Assembly: GCF_900182935.1 (NCBI RefSeq)
Contig: NZ_FXUE01000001.1
Location: 620,001 to 684,000, forward strand
Length of the DNA stretch: 64,000 nt
From: Fibrobacter sp. UWB10
Lineage (GTDB): Bacteria; Fibrobacterota; Fibrobacteria; Fibrobacterales; Fibrobacteraceae
Reading direction: 5' to 3'
Shown piece by piece: positions 40,988-49,804 of this stretch; position 1 is the first letter of the stretch; every line of letters begins with the position of its first letter. Both the position numbers and the translations under genes were made by a program. The notes under the pieces are model-generated. The model was not told the DNA's origin, searched no databases, and was given only the letters and a program-made list of their open reading frames with translations.

Positions 40988-42055
40988 CTACACACCTTCT
41001 TTCACAAACAATTGTTCCAACTGGTCCGGACTCGGAGAACGGGCAAGAGCATCGAAACGGTCGACCTTGTGGTTCTTCACCAAATCACACAAGCACATGT
41101 TCATGGTGTTCATACCGAACTTCTGGCCAATTTCAATCATCGATTCAATCTGGTGCACCTTGTCATCGCGAATCAGGGCACGAATACCCGGGGTCACGTT
41201 CATGATTTCGTATGCCATCACGCGGCCACCGCCAATGCGCGGGATAAGCGTCTGACATATCACGCCCTGGAGCACAAACGAAAGCTGCGTACGCACGGTC
41301 TGCTGTTCGCCCTTCGGGAAAGCATCCACCACGCGGTTGATGGTCTGCACACAAGAGTTGGTATGTAACGTTGCAAAAGCCAAGTGACCCGTTTCTGCAA
41401 TCGTGAGTGCCGCACGGATTGTTTCAAGGTCACGCATTTCGCCGATAAGCACCACGTCAGGGTCCTGACGCAGCGCCATCTTAAGCGCCTGAGCAAAGCT
41501 GTTCGTATCGCTACCAACTTCACGCTGGTTAATCATACAACCCTGGTGCTTATGCAAGAATTCAATCGGGTCTTCCACCGTCAGAATGTGGTCGTGACGT
41601 TCCTTGTTGATCTTGTCGATCATGGCCGCCAAGGTCGTCGACTTACCGGAACCGGTAGCACCTGTCACCAACACAAGGCCAGACGGGCGGGTCGTGAATT
41701 CGGCCAGAATTTTCGGAAGGCCGAGATCCTTAAAGGTCTTAATTTCAAGCGGAATAATACGCAAGGCCAAGGCCACGCAACCGCGCTGCAAATAAGCGTT
41801 CGCACGGAAACGAGCGAGGTTTGCAATACCGAAAGAGAAGTCGCATTCCTTCTGCTGTTCGAAAGTCTTCTTTTGGCCTTCGTTCATCAGACTATATGTC
41901 ATGCGCATGGTTTCGTCCGGTTTCAGCTTGTCTTCGCCAATAGGCGTCAGTTTGCCGGAAAGACGGATGAGAGGGGGCGCACCTGCTGTAATGTGCAAGT
42001 CAGAAGCGCCACGCTGGACCATTTCAGAAAGAAGATCTTGAATATTGTATGCCAT
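40988..42055 (-). CDS. pilT: Type IV pilus retraction ATPase PilT
   Basis: 355 aa hexameric ATPase powering pilus retraction or twitching. Full set of motifs: ASDLHITAG, Walker A GATGSGKST, Asp box TVEDPIEFLH, Walker B LIGEMRDLET, His box TGHLAFATLHTNS, and the PilT C-terminal signature GIRALIRDDKVHQIESMIEIGQKFGM. The start ATG lies 6 bp after TATATTCT. It provides the intact reference for the degenerate copies at 12920 and 13928. Confidence 0.96.
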   Translation of the reverse strand: MAYNIQDLLSEMVQRGASDLHITAGAPPLIRLSGKLTPIGEDKLKPDETMRMTYSLMNEGQKKTFEQQKECDFSFGIANLARFRANAYLQRGCVALALRIIPLEIKTFKDLGLPKILAEFTTRPSGLVLVTGATGSGKSTTLAAMIDKINKERHDHILTVEDPIEFLHKHQGCMINQREVGSDTNSFAQALKMALRQDPDVVLIGEMRDLETIRAALTIAETGHLAFATLHTNSCVQTINRVVDAFPKGEQQTVRTQLSFVLQGVICQTLIPRIGGGRVMAYEIMNVTPGIRALIRDDKVHQIESMIEIGQKFGMNTMNMCLCDLVKNHKVDRFDALARSPSPDQLEQLFVKEGV

Positions 42056-42139
42056 GCTTAAGAATATAACTTAAAAAAGGCCAATTTTTCCATTAAAATC
42101 GCACATTTTTTCAAAAAAACGCTATTTTATTATTCTAGA

Positions 42140-42670
42140 ATGGAACTTGGGCGTAAAATAACCTCGACGGGGGGTGTTTTTTCTATGGTTTGCATGCTGC
42201 TTTTGGCACTTGCAATCCTGTTTTCTGCATGCGGGCAGGAACACTTTCAGGCTGCGCCCACCAAAATTACAGATTTCAAGGGAAAACTTCTTGACGGAAG
42301 TATTTCGACTTATCAAGCTGAAAAAGGAACCGTCACCCTAATAGCCCTCACCGCCTCGTGGTGCCCCGGTTGCCGTGCCGAACTCCCCCTCCTCAAAATG
42401 CTCGACGAAGAATTTACCGACAGAGGTTTTAAGATTTTGATGGTGAACGAAGATGATTCGCCTAAAATCGGAGCAAAGTACAACAAGGCCGCAGGCATCA
42501 AGTGGACAACGTTCCATTGGAATTACGACATGATGAACGCGCTCGGCAATCCGGGCGTGATTCCCGTGACCTACCTCGTGAATGCACAAGACAGCATCGT
42601 GAAAATCAACGTCGGAGATTTCGACGAAAAACAGATGCGAAAGTTAATCGAGAAAGCCCTTAAGCAATAG
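42140..42670 (+). CDS. TlpA/thioredoxin-like lipoprotein
   Basis: 176 aa. Lipoprotein signal with basic n-region (GRK), hydrophobic core VCMLLLALAI and lipobox LFSAC at about residue 31. The mature domain is a thioredoxin fold with active site WCPGC and cis-Pro loop VIPVTYLV. Probably a periplasmic thiol-disulfide reductase. An internal ATG at 42185 would give a shorter signal peptide. The 3' end overlaps convergent epmA by 11 bp. Confidence 0.85.
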   Translation: MELGRKITSTGGVFSMVCMLLLALAILFSACGQEHFQAAPTKITDFKGKLLDGSISTYQAEKGTVTLIALTASWCPGCRAELPLLKMLDEEFTDRGFKILMVNEDDSPKIGAKYNKAAGIKWTTFHWNYDMMNALGNPGVIPVTYLVNAQDSIVKINVGDFDEKQMRKLIEKALKQ

Positions 42671-43622
42671 GACTCGGGAAAAGTATCACGTCCTTGATTT
42701 CGGACTTTCCCATTGCAAGCATAAACAATCTGTCTAGGCCAAGCGCCACGCCAGAACAGGCGGGCATTCCCGATTCAAGCGCCGCCAAGAAGTTTTCGTC
42801 AATCGGCGGTTGCGGTTTGTTCATACCGCGACGGATTTCAAGATCTGCAGCAAAGCGCCTGCGTTGTTCAGCCACATCGGTAAGTTCCGTGTAGCCGTTG
42901 CAAAGTTCCACCTGGTCTACAAACAGTTCGAATCGACGTGCCCAAGTGTAGCCGTCTTCGCCCACATACGTTTGCGCAAGTGCCGCTTGCGACTGCGGAT
43001 AATCTAAAATGAACTCGGGACCATTCTTGGCAAGTTCGGGTTCCACCGCAAAAACCATCAGGTAATCCCACCAGTCTTCGCGAGACATGGTCGTGCCATC
43101 GGCCGGGAGCGGAATGTCGCGGGCAGTACAGGCCGCGGCAAATTCTTCGCCCGAAGCCGTCAGCGGATTCACGCCCGCATAATTCTTGAACGCTTCAATC
43201 CAGCGCGTGCGACGAGCGTTAATCGGCTTGCCTATAATTTCAGAAACGAGCGCTTCGACTTCGTCCATCAACTTTTCTTGCGGCATGCCGACGCGGTACC
43301 ACTCCACCATGCTGAATTCATTGTTATGATGGGCACCGAATTCATCTTTGCGAAAAGACTTTGTAATCTGGAAAATGTCTCCGAAACCAGCCGCAAGCAA
43401 GCGCTTCATGTGGAACTCGGGGCTCGTCATCATGAAATGCTTGCCCTCGACCTCAAAGTAGTCTAGCTGAGGATCGGTACCGCCCGCATTCGAAAGCGTC
43501 GGCGTTTCCACTTCAAGCACACCGCGACATTCAAAGAAGCGACGCACCTTGTTCATCAAGGCTTGACGCTTTACCCATGAATCGCGGGAACAAGTAGGTC
43601 TAAACGAATTTTGGTTCGACAC
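42660..43622 (-). CDS. epmA: EF-P lysine ligase EpmA (PoxA/GenX)
   Basis: 320 aa class II LysRS catalytic core without the anticodon-binding domain, as in EpmA, which attaches beta-lysine (or lysine) to elongation factor P. Motif 2 region FRKDEFGAHHNNEFSMVEWYR and motif 3 GVALGLDRLFMLAMG are clear; VETPTLSNAGGTDPQL is the EpmA-type motif 1. EpmB and efp are not in the window. Ends within the last codons of the TlpA-like gene. Confidence 0.9.
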   Translation of the reverse strand: MSNQNSFRPTCSRDSWVKRQALMNKVRRFFECRGVLEVETPTLSNAGGTDPQLDYFEVEGKHFMMTSPEFHMKRLLAAGFGDIFQITKSFRKDEFGAHHNNEFSMVEWYRVGMPQEKLMDEVEALVSEIIGKPINARRTRWIEAFKNYAGVNPLTASGEEFAAACTARDIPLPADGTTMSREDWWDYLMVFAVEPELAKNGPEFILDYPQSQAALAQTYVGEDGYTWARRFELFVDQVELCNGYTELTDVAEQRRRFAADLEIRRGMNKPQPPIDENFLAALESGMPACSGVALGLDRLFMLAMGKSEIKDVILFPSPIA

Positions 43623-43626
43623 TTTT

Positions 43627-43665
43627 TAGATCCTTCGGCTACACTTCGTTACGCTCAGGATGACA
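43627..43665 (+). repeat. Dispersed repeat, type II
   Basis: AGATCCTTCGG CTACACTTCGTTACG CTCAGGATGACA, between epmA and the fourth FISUMP gene. Same ends as at 32049 and 49756. Confidence 0.7.
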
Positions 43666-43667
43666 CG

Positions 43668-45086
43668 TTACTCGGCAGCGGCGGGAGCGGTTTCTTCTGC
43701 AGGGGCTGCATTCACGACACAGCGAACAGAAAGCCAGAATTTCTTATCGACCGGAATGGCAGAAACTTCTTTATCGGTATTGAACATGGAACGTGCGATA
43801 CCGCGACCGTCACCCACATCCTTGCTTGTCCAGAAGTAAGCGCCTTCGCCCTGAATCACCGAGATGCCGTTCTTGTTGGCATAGCCACCAAACATGGCCG
43901 TGAAGGCGTAATCGTCAGAACCGTTGCTACGCAGGCGGACTGCAGCAGTGTTTGCGCCACCGGCATAAATTTCGAGCATCTTCCAATCGTCATCGGTTGC
44001 AAGACGAGTGCCTTCGGGGCAAGCCGTCAAAGCAGCTTCTTGCGTATACAGACGACCATAAGTAGCGCAGTTTTCTTCTTCGCGGTCATAGCACATGGAA
44101 TTTTCTTCGATGGCAAAGTTCAAGTTCTGCACAAACCAGCGAGTGCCATTGATTTCCTTGACTCTGTAAGTCTGACCATCGCGATTATCCACGAACGATT
44201 CGAACACCGGGCAACGGGTTTCGAATTCCTTTGCGCCCAAGATAGAGTCCACCGCCGGCTGCCACGACGTGCAGAAACGGAAGAGTTCACCACCCGGGAG
44301 TGCCGTAGAATCGGCCTTGTGCTTTTCGGCCCAGCGGTCTACGTAAGCCAAGTTAATGATAGCGGTATCCGGAATCGAAAGAGCCTTGGCCGAGGCCTGC
44401 ATAATCTTTGAATACTTTTCAGCAGCGCTCTTTGGAGTCTTCCAGTAACCTTCGAGCAAGCCCTTGCGGAGCTTTTCATAAAGCGGAGAAGGAACCGTCA
44501 CCTTGATAGTCGTATCGACAAAGTGTTCCGGCTTGGTAGCACAAGCGGCTTCGCGAATGGTATCGCGCAGGCTGCCAGCCTTTTCATAGCATTCTTCAAT
44601 GCACTTGTCACGGGCTTCGCCCTTCTTCTTGGGGCAAGGTACCCAAATGCTCGTGTCGGCGTCAACCTTGACCGGCTTGGAATAGCCTTTCGTCTTCAGG
44701 GCAACCTTAGCCACCGATTCCAAAGTTTCAAGGGCCTTCGTGTTGCCCGATTCGCCTTCCAGGAGCAAGAACGAAATCACCTCGGTACATGCATCCATAG
44801 CCTTGGCATTGGCGCAAACCTTGGTGCCGTAACCGTAAGAGAATTGCGATTGGCAATTCGAGAACGATTCGTAAGGCATAGCCTTGAAAATCTTTTCGTA
44901 AACCTTGACGGCATCAGTCGGCGAAAGTTTGCCGCAATAAATTTCTTCGGCAGCGCCCTTCTTCACAATCTTCTGGGCTGTTGCAATATCGCCATTATCA
45001 ATAGCATCACGAAGTTCCGGCTGGGCAAAAGCAGTTGTAACGCCCAAAGCAAGAACTCCTGTCAATACACCTCTAAGAAATTTCAT
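43668..45086 (-). CDS. Secreted FISUMP-domain protein (single copy)
   Basis: 472 aa. Start at MKFLRGVLTGV (45086) with GAGGG upstream. Sec signal peptide to about residue 22 (TTAFA), no lipobox, unlike the three module lipoproteins. A helical N-terminal half (about 25-300) has eleven or more cysteines in pairs (CPKKKGEARDKCIEECYEKAG), and a C-terminal FISUMP domain lies at about 300-455 (DNRDGQTYRVKEINGTRWFVQNLNF, NCATYGRLYT, CPEGTRLATDDDW, LSVRCV). Ends in an Ala/Pro/Glu tail. Not paired with a TIGR02147 gene. Function unknown. Confidence 0.87.
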   Translation of the reverse strand: MKFLRGVLTGVLALGVTTAFAQPELRDAIDNGDIATAQKIVKKGAAEEIYCGKLSPTDAVKVYEKIFKAMPYESFSNCQSQFSYGYGTKVCANAKAMDACTEVISFLLLEGESGNTKALETLESVAKVALKTKGYSKPVKVDADTSIWVPCPKKKGEARDKCIEECYEKAGSLRDTIREAACATKPEHFVDTTIKVTVPSPLYEKLRKGLLEGYWKTPKSAAEKYSKIMQASAKALSIPDTAIINLAYVDRWAEKHKADSTALPGGELFRFCTSWQPAVDSILGAKEFETRCPVFESFVDNRDGQTYRVKEINGTRWFVQNLNFAIEENSMCYDREEENCATYGRLYTQEAALTACPEGTRLATDDDWKMLEIYAGGANTAAVRLRSNGSDDYAFTAMFGGYANKNGISVIQGEGAYFWTSKDVGDGRGIARSMFNTDKEVSAIPVDKKFWLSVRCVVNAAPAEETAPAAAE

Positions 45087-45180
45087 TGTAACCCTCACGT
45101 TTTTTTTGCGATACAAATATAGAAAAAGTAAGATGTAGGCAGTTGGCAGTAAGCAGAACTTAATTGGTTGATCCTAGTAC

Positions 45181-45218
45181 GCTATAACAATTAATAAATC
45201 CAGGCTATAACGTTAATT
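45181..45218 (+). promoter_or_regulatory. Direct repeats upstream of sufS
   Basis: GCTATAACAATTAAT (45181-45195) and GCTATAACGTTAATT (45204-45218): the GCTATAAC octamer repeats at 23 bp spacing, immediately before the TATATTTG box. Candidate operator. Confidence 0.45.
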
Positions 45219-45220
45219 AC

Positions 45221-45228
45221 TATATTTG
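45221..45228 (+). promoter_or_regulatory. TATATTTG box directly before sufS
   Basis: Ends 5 bp before the ATG at 45234; no ribosome site. Suggests leaderless mRNA. Confidence 0.55.
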
Positions 45229-45233
45229 GGCCC

Positions 45234-46472
45234 ATGATTGATGCAAATATTGATGCAGAAAAAATCCGTAGCGAATTCCCGATGCTTGTCACAGGCGATA
45301 AGGACGCAAAGCCGCTCGCCTTCTTAGACAGTACGGCCACCACGCAAAAGCCCGACTGCGTGATCGACGTGATGAACGACTTTTACCGCGAACACTACAG
45401 TTCCGTAAAGCGCGGCGTGTATCGCCTGAGCGCTCGCACCACCGAAGCATTCGAAGCCACCCGCAAAAACGTGGCCAAGTTCATTAACGCCAAAACCGAA
45501 GACGAAATCGTATTCACCCGCGGCACTACCGAAAGCATCAATCTGGTGGCGTGGAGTTACGGTCGCAAGTTCTTCGAGGCCGGCGACGAAATTCTCATCA
45601 GTGGACTCGAGCATCATGCCAACATCGTGAGCTGGCAAATTGTCGCCGAAATGAAGGGCGCCAAGATCAAGGTGATTCCCGTTTTGGACAGCGGCGATTT
45701 AGACCTGAGCAAGCTTCCCGGGCTGTTGAATGCGCGTACCAAGATGGTGGCTGTCGCCCACGTGAGCAATTCCGTCGGTACCGTGAACCCCATTGCAGAA
45801 ATTATCGCGACCGTCCGTAAGCTCGCCCCGCAAGCCAAAATTTTGATTGACGCCGCCCAGAGTTCAAGCCACATCAAGATTGACGTGCAGAAGCTGGACT
45901 GCGATTTTCTCGCCTTCAGCGGTCACAAGATGTACGGCCCTACCGGCGTAGGCGTACTCTACGGCAAGTACGAAGTTCTCGACAGCATGCCCCCCTGGCA
46001 CGGCGGTGGCGAAATGATCAAGAACGTGACCTTCGAAAAGACGACTTACGCCGACGTTCCCGCACGCTTCGAGGCTGGAACGCCCATGATTGCCGAAGTC
46101 ATCGGGCTCGGCAAGGCCATCGAATGGATTAACACCGTAGGCATCGAGAACATCCGCAAGCACGAAGAAGAAATTACGAACTACGCGCTGGAACAGCTTG
46201 CGCAGATTCCGCAGGTGAAAGTTCTCGGCAACCCGAAGGAACGCGGCGCTCTCATCAGTATTACACTCGACGGCATCGCCGTAAGCGACGCCGCCATGAT
46301 TCTTGACGAAGAGAATGTTGCCGTCCGCAGCGGGCACCACTGCGCCCAACCTGTCATGGACCGCTTCGGCGTCGACGCCACGCTTCGTTTGAGCTTCGGT
46401 GCGTACACCCTGAAGCGCGACATCGACCGCTTTATCGCAGGCATCAAGCGCGTCCTCCGACTCTTCGGTTAA
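45234..46472 (+). CDS. sufS: Cysteine desulfurase (SufS/CsdA family)
   Basis: 412 aa PLP enzyme releasing sulfur from cysteine for Fe-S clusters or tRNA thiolation. PLP lysine K232 in SGHKMYGPTG, catalytic cysteine C370 in SGHHCAQP, and the group II N-terminus FLDSTATTQKP. No sufBCD or sufE/csdE next to it. It is followed after 11 bp by tcdA, recalling the E. coli csdA-csdE-csdL cluster, so a CsdA-like role is possible. Confidence 0.92.
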   Translation: MIDANIDAEKIRSEFPMLVTGDKDAKPLAFLDSTATTQKPDCVIDVMNDFYREHYSSVKRGVYRLSARTTEAFEATRKNVAKFINAKTEDEIVFTRGTTESINLVAWSYGRKFFEAGDEILISGLEHHANIVSWQIVAEMKGAKIKVIPVLDSGDLDLSKLPGLLNARTKMVAVAHVSNSVGTVNPIAEIIATVRKLAPQAKILIDAAQSSSHIKIDVQKLDCDFLAFSGHKMYGPTGVGVLYGKYEVLDSMPPWHGGGEMIKNVTFEKTTYADVPARFEAGTPMIAEVIGLGKAIEWINTVGIENIRKHEEEITNYALEQLAQIPQVKVLGNPKERGALISITLDGIAVSDAAMILDEENVAVRSGHHCAQPVMDRFGVDATLRLSFGAYTLKRDIDRFIAGIKRVLRLFG

Positions 46473-46483
46473 CCGGGACTCGT

Positions 46484-47317
46484 ATGGGAATCGAGAAAGG
46501 CATCTTTAACCGCACATCGCTCCTGCTCGGAGACGACGTGATGGGCAACATCTACCAGAAGCGAGTCATCATCTTCGGTCTCGGCGGAGTCGGCAGCTGG
46601 TGCGCCGAAAGCCTGGTGCGTTCCGGCATCAAGGAACTCGTGCTCGTCGATTCTGACCGCGTGTGCGTCACCAACGTGAACCGCCAACTGATGGCCACCA
46701 CGAAAACCGTGGGGCAAGTCAAGGTGGACGTGCTGAAAAATCGTCTGCTCGAAATCAACCCGCACGCCAACATCGTAGCACTCCAAGACATCTACGAAGA
46801 AGCGAATACGGACAAATTCCAACTGGACACATTCGACTACATCATCGATGCCATCGACAGCCTCGAAAACAAGATGCAGTTATTGTGGCACGCCACGCGC
46901 ACCAAGGCCACAGTTTTCTCTTCGATGGGCGCAGCCCTCAAGATGGACCCCACACGAATCAAGGTCGCCGAATTCTGGAAAGTCGCCGGTTGCCCGCTCG
47001 CCCGCGCCCTGCGCGACAAGTTCAAGAAAAAGAAAATGGCTCTCAAGAAAAAAGTGCTATGCGTCTACAGCGACGAACTCCTGAAAAACCGCGGCAAGAA
47101 TTCCTCTTGCGGAACGGACGCCTGCATGTGCCCCAAGGTGCGCCACGAAAGGAGCGAAGCCGAACTCCAGAATGCAAACCTGGTCGATCACGAATGGTGC
47201 AGCAGTAAGGCGCAAATCAACGGCACCATGGCACACTCCACCGCTATTTTTGGATTCATGATTGCGGGCCTCGTGATGCAGGACATCTACAAGAAGGCAT
47301 TGGCTAGCGCGGAGTAA
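46484..47317 (+). CDS. tcdA: tRNA threonylcarbamoyladenosine dehydratase TcdA
   Basis: 277 aa, E1-like ThiF/MoeB fold. Converts t6A37 to cyclic ct6A using ATP. ATP site [31 protein letters not shown], the DAIDSLENK segment and a C-terminal membrane-like helix ([18 protein letters not shown]). In E. coli TcdA (CsdL) works with a cysteine desulfurase, matching the upstream sufS-like gene. Its substrate is made by the TsaD encoded at 9595. Confidence 0.93.
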   Translation: MGIEKGIFNRTSLLLGDDVMGNIYQKRVIIFGLGGVGSWCAESLVRSGIKELVLVDSDRVCVTNVNRQLMATTKTVGQVKVDVLKNRLLEINPHANIVALQDIYEEANTDKFQLDTFDYIIDAIDSLENKMQLLWHATRTKATVFSSMGAALKMDPTRIKVAEFWKVAGCPLARALRDKFKKKKMALKKKVLCVYSDELLKNRGKNSSCGTDACMCPKVRHERSEAELQNANLVDHEWCSSKAQINGTMAHSTAIFGFMIAGLVMQDIYKKALASAE

Positions 47318-47318
47318 T

Positions 47319-47753
47319 ATGAAATTCTTGATTCAGCGAGTATTGAACGCCCAGGTGGATATCGCAGGCGACACTGTCGGAAAAATCGGCAAGGGCTACA
47401 TGATTTTAATCGGCGTGGGCGAAGACGACACCAAGGAAATCGCCGACCGCCTTATTCGCAAGATGCTTGCGCTCCGCATCTTCGCCGACGAAAACGGCAA
47501 GACGAATCTTTCCATCAAAGATGTGGGCGGCGAGCTCCTGCTTGTCTCGCAGTTCACGCTTTACGCCAACTGCAACAAGGGAAACCGTCCGACTTTCAAC
47601 GGTGCAGGCAACCCGGCACTTGCAAACGAGCTCTACGAATACATCATTGCCGAGTGCAAAAAAGAAATCCCCGTCGTACAGACAGGGAAATTCGGTGCCG
47701 ACATGCAGGTGAGTCTCACGAACGACGGCCCGTTCACAATTATGCTGGAATAA
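47319..47753 (+). CDS. dtd: D-aminoacyl-tRNA deacylase
   Basis: 144 aa, cytoplasmic. Removes D-amino acids (and glycine from tRNA-Ala) from mischarged tRNAs. Signature SQFTLYA and the cross-subunit motif NDGPFT. Starts 1 bp after the tcdA stop (TAATATG), so sufS-tcdA-dtd form an operon of tRNA-related genes. Confidence 0.95.
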   Translation: MKFLIQRVLNAQVDIAGDTVGKIGKGYMILIGVGEDDTKEIADRLIRKMLALRIFADENGKTNLSIKDVGGELLLVSQFTLYANCNKGNRPTFNGAGNPALANELYEYIIAECKKEIPVVQTGKFGADMQVSLTNDGPFTIMLE

Positions 47754-47764
47754 AAATTCCGAAA

Positions 47765-48718
47765 CTAGAATTCTGGCATGCTGAAATCGCCGTAAAGTTC
47801 ACGGCCATCAAACACCCAGACCACCATCTTTTTGCCTTCCAGGAAATCCGAACGGTCCTTGAACAAGGTCGGACCATAGTTTCCGCCACCAATACGGCTA
47901 CGCGTAAACGTTTCTATCCCTGTCGCCTGCGCAATGTAGGCGCCTATATTGGAAGAGCTGTTCCAGCCAAAATCGGCATTGCTGTCGCCGATTATCACAA
48001 TGGGAGCATCTTTGGATCCGCGGTAGCGTTTACCTTCTGCATCCACGGTCTTTAACACGCGCACATCGTAATCAGGGTAAGAATTGTACTTCAAGTGATA
48101 AAGATTTCCGGTGCCGGGAACAATCGTGTCGCGCAGGAACCATTCTTCTCTCGGAATATCCAAGTTCATCTCGTTGATGGTATCGGCAATCATCTGGGCA
48201 AGAACCTGCCGACCGGCACTTGTATAATGGCTTTCGTACGCCTCGAACATGGGCGTTTCCTCGTTCTTTTCAAGAAACTCTTCTACCGCATCGACAACGA
48301 CAACGCCTTCGTCTTGCAATGCATCTACCCATTCTTCATATTGCGGGGCAACGATACCCCCCGACAATTCTTCTGAATAATGTTCCGCCTCGATTTGTAG
48401 CTTGTCTGGAACAGGCACGACCACCAACTTGATACCGCGCGCTTCCAGCGAATCATTGAAGGCTACAAAAGAATTCAAGTTTTCTTTCCAGTCCACCACC
48501 AGGTTGACAAGACTTTCCTGCAAGAAAATCCAGTCGTCTACACCGCTTACCGCACAGCGAGTCTCTTTCAGTTGCCCGCCACATTTTTCAATATCGGCCT
48601 CGATCTGTTCCTGAACGACCAACGGGATAAGCGGACGAGAAGAAAGGTAGAGCATGGCAAGCGCAATAACCGCCACTCCAAATCCAAAAATAAACCCCAA
48701 ATGTTTCCTCAAAAACAT
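47765..48718 (-). CDS. AlgX/AlgJ-like SGNH-fold membrane-anchored protein
   Basis: 317 aa. N-terminal membrane anchor (about 8-28), then a periplasmic domain with the order seen in AlgJ/AlgX/PatB-type O-acetyltransferase partners: DDWIFLQESL, VVVPVPDKLQIEAEHYSEEL, ESHYTSAGRQVLAQMIA and the nucleophile block IGDSNADFGWNS. Likely involved in acetylation of an exported polysaccharide, but no MBOAT acyltransferase gene is adjacent. Start at MFLRKHLGFIFG (48718), 8 bp after a TAAATTTG box (48727-48734). Confidence 0.75.
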   Translation of the reverse strand: MFLRKHLGFIFGFGVAVIALAMLYLSSRPLIPLVVQEQIEADIEKCGGQLKETRCAVSGVDDWIFLQESLVNLVVDWKENLNSFVAFNDSLEARGIKLVVVPVPDKLQIEAEHYSEELSGGIVAPQYEEWVDALQDEGVVVVDAVEEFLEKNEETPMFEAYESHYTSAGRQVLAQMIADTINEMNLDIPREEWFLRDTIVPGTGNLYHLKYNSYPDYDVRVLKTVDAEGKRYRGSKDAPIVIIGDSNADFGWNSSSNIGAYIAQATGIETFTRSRIGGGNYGPTLFKDRSDFLEGKKMVVWVFDGRELYGDFSMPEF

Positions 48719-48792
48719 GACAGGGCCAAATTTAGAATTTTTCGGATTCTTTGGCAGACGATTGATGGCGCGAAAGCCTCCGCACCGGCATA

Positions 48793-49140
48793 CTATTTTA
48801 CAATCAGCGCCACAATAGCAGCAATCAACCCGCCGAGCAGCAGAGCCGCAATTACAACGGCAATCACCATAAACCACTTGGCATACTTCAGAATTTTTAC
48901 CATAGCAGAATTCTGATCTTTGGCAAATTGCTGCATAACGTTCATTGTGGCCGTCGCGAGAAAGCCGAGGTCATCAAGCCATCCCACTACAGGAATCGCA
49001 TCCGGCGCCAAGTCAATCGGCGAAACCGTATACATAAGCGACAAAATCAAGAGAAAAACAGCGAGTCCTTTTTGAAAATCAGACGCGCCCTTGTTGTTTT
49101 CTACAACTTCAGCCTCAATAACTTCTGGTTCTTTATCCAT
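48793..49140 (-). CDS. DUF1232 (YkvA-like) membrane protein
   Basis: 115 aa. Start at MDKEPEVIEAEVVE with AGGAG upstream. The DUF1232 hallmark YTVSPIDLAPDAIPVVGWLDDLGF spans about 37-60; a second membrane pair follows (about 88-113). Cytoplasmic N-terminus with acidic residues. Function of the family unknown. Situated between the PLD-like gene and the SGNH gene on the same strand. Confidence 0.85.
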   Translation of the reverse strand: MDKEPEVIEAEVVENNKGASDFQKGLAVFLLILSLMYTVSPIDLAPDAIPVVGWLDDLGFLATATMNVMQQFAKDQNSAMVKILKYAKWFMVIAVVIAALLLGGLIAAIVALIVK

Positions 49141-49172
49141 ATTTTTGTCTCCTTTACCAATATACACTTTTT

Positions 49173-49694
49173 CTACTTGATCCGGTCGCCACAGAATTCC
49201 TGGCGGCCGCATTTTTTGCAATGCGAGCCCATCCATAGCGTATCGAATTGTTCGATGGCAGGTTCAACAAGTGCAGGGTCATTCGTGAGGATTCCCGCCT
49301 CAAAGTTACGGCGTAGAGAACTTTTCATGCCGATTCCCGCACCCGTCAAGTTCGCAGACCCAATGTAAGCCGTTTCTAGATCAAAAATCATCATCTTGAA
49401 ATGCACTCGCGGACACATTACGCGTTCCAAATCCGTCACCAAAATCGGGAAGCGATCAAAGTCCTCACGAAAATTCGGGCCAGGTTCCTTCGCATGAATC
49501 AGGCGTACACCCACACCACGTTTTAAAAGTGCGGCCAACTGTCCCAGTAACGGAATCGCCTCGCCATCTTGCTTTACATAAACATCCTTAATGTCGGCAG
49601 TTCCAATCCACAAGTTATTGCGGACCTTCGCGATACGCGAAATCACCTCGGAGTAATGCTCCTCGTTCTGGATGTATTTTGTGAAGATGGACAT
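49173..49694 (-). CDS. Phospholipase D-like protein (single HKD motif)
   Basis: 173 aa, no signal peptide. One HxKx4D motif (HFKMMIFD) followed by AYIGSANLTGAG, as in PLD-like nucleases of the Nuc/FAM83 type that act as dimers. A C-terminal cysteine cluster (HCKKCGRQEFC) could bind a metal. Start at MSIFTKYIQNE, 4 bp after TATATTTT; no ribosome site. Function in DNA or lipid metabolism unresolved. Confidence 0.8.
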   Translation of the reverse strand: MSIFTKYIQNEEHYSEVISRIAKVRNNLWIGTADIKDVYVKQDGEAIPLLGQLAALLKRGVGVRLIHAKEPGPNFREDFDRFPILVTDLERVMCPRVHFKMMIFDLETAYIGSANLTGAGIGMKSSLRRNFEAGILTNDPALVEPAIEQFDTLWMGSHCKKCGRQEFCGDRIK

Positions 49695-49698
49695 GGCG

Positions 49699-49706
49699 AA
49701 AATATA
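49699..49706 (-). promoter_or_regulatory. TATATTTT box directly before the PLD-like gene
   Basis: Minus-strand TATATTTT ends 4 bp before the ATG; no Shine-Dalgarno. Confidence 0.45.
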
Positions 49707-49755
49707 ATACAAAAATCCCCGCCCGAAGGCTGGGACTTTTCAAGAATATTTTAGT

Positions 49756-49803
49756 AGAGATCCTTCGACTACGAGGCTTTGCCTCTCCGCTCAGGATGAC
49801 ACT
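49756..49803 (+). repeat. Dispersed repeat, type II (long form)
   Basis: AGATCCTTCG ACTAC GAGG CTTTG CCTC TCCG CTCAGGATGACA, between the glnN and PLD-like genes (both minus strand). Contains the GAGG/CCTC hairpin also found at 32049, plus extra flanks. Confidence 0.7.
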
Positions 49804-49804
49804 A

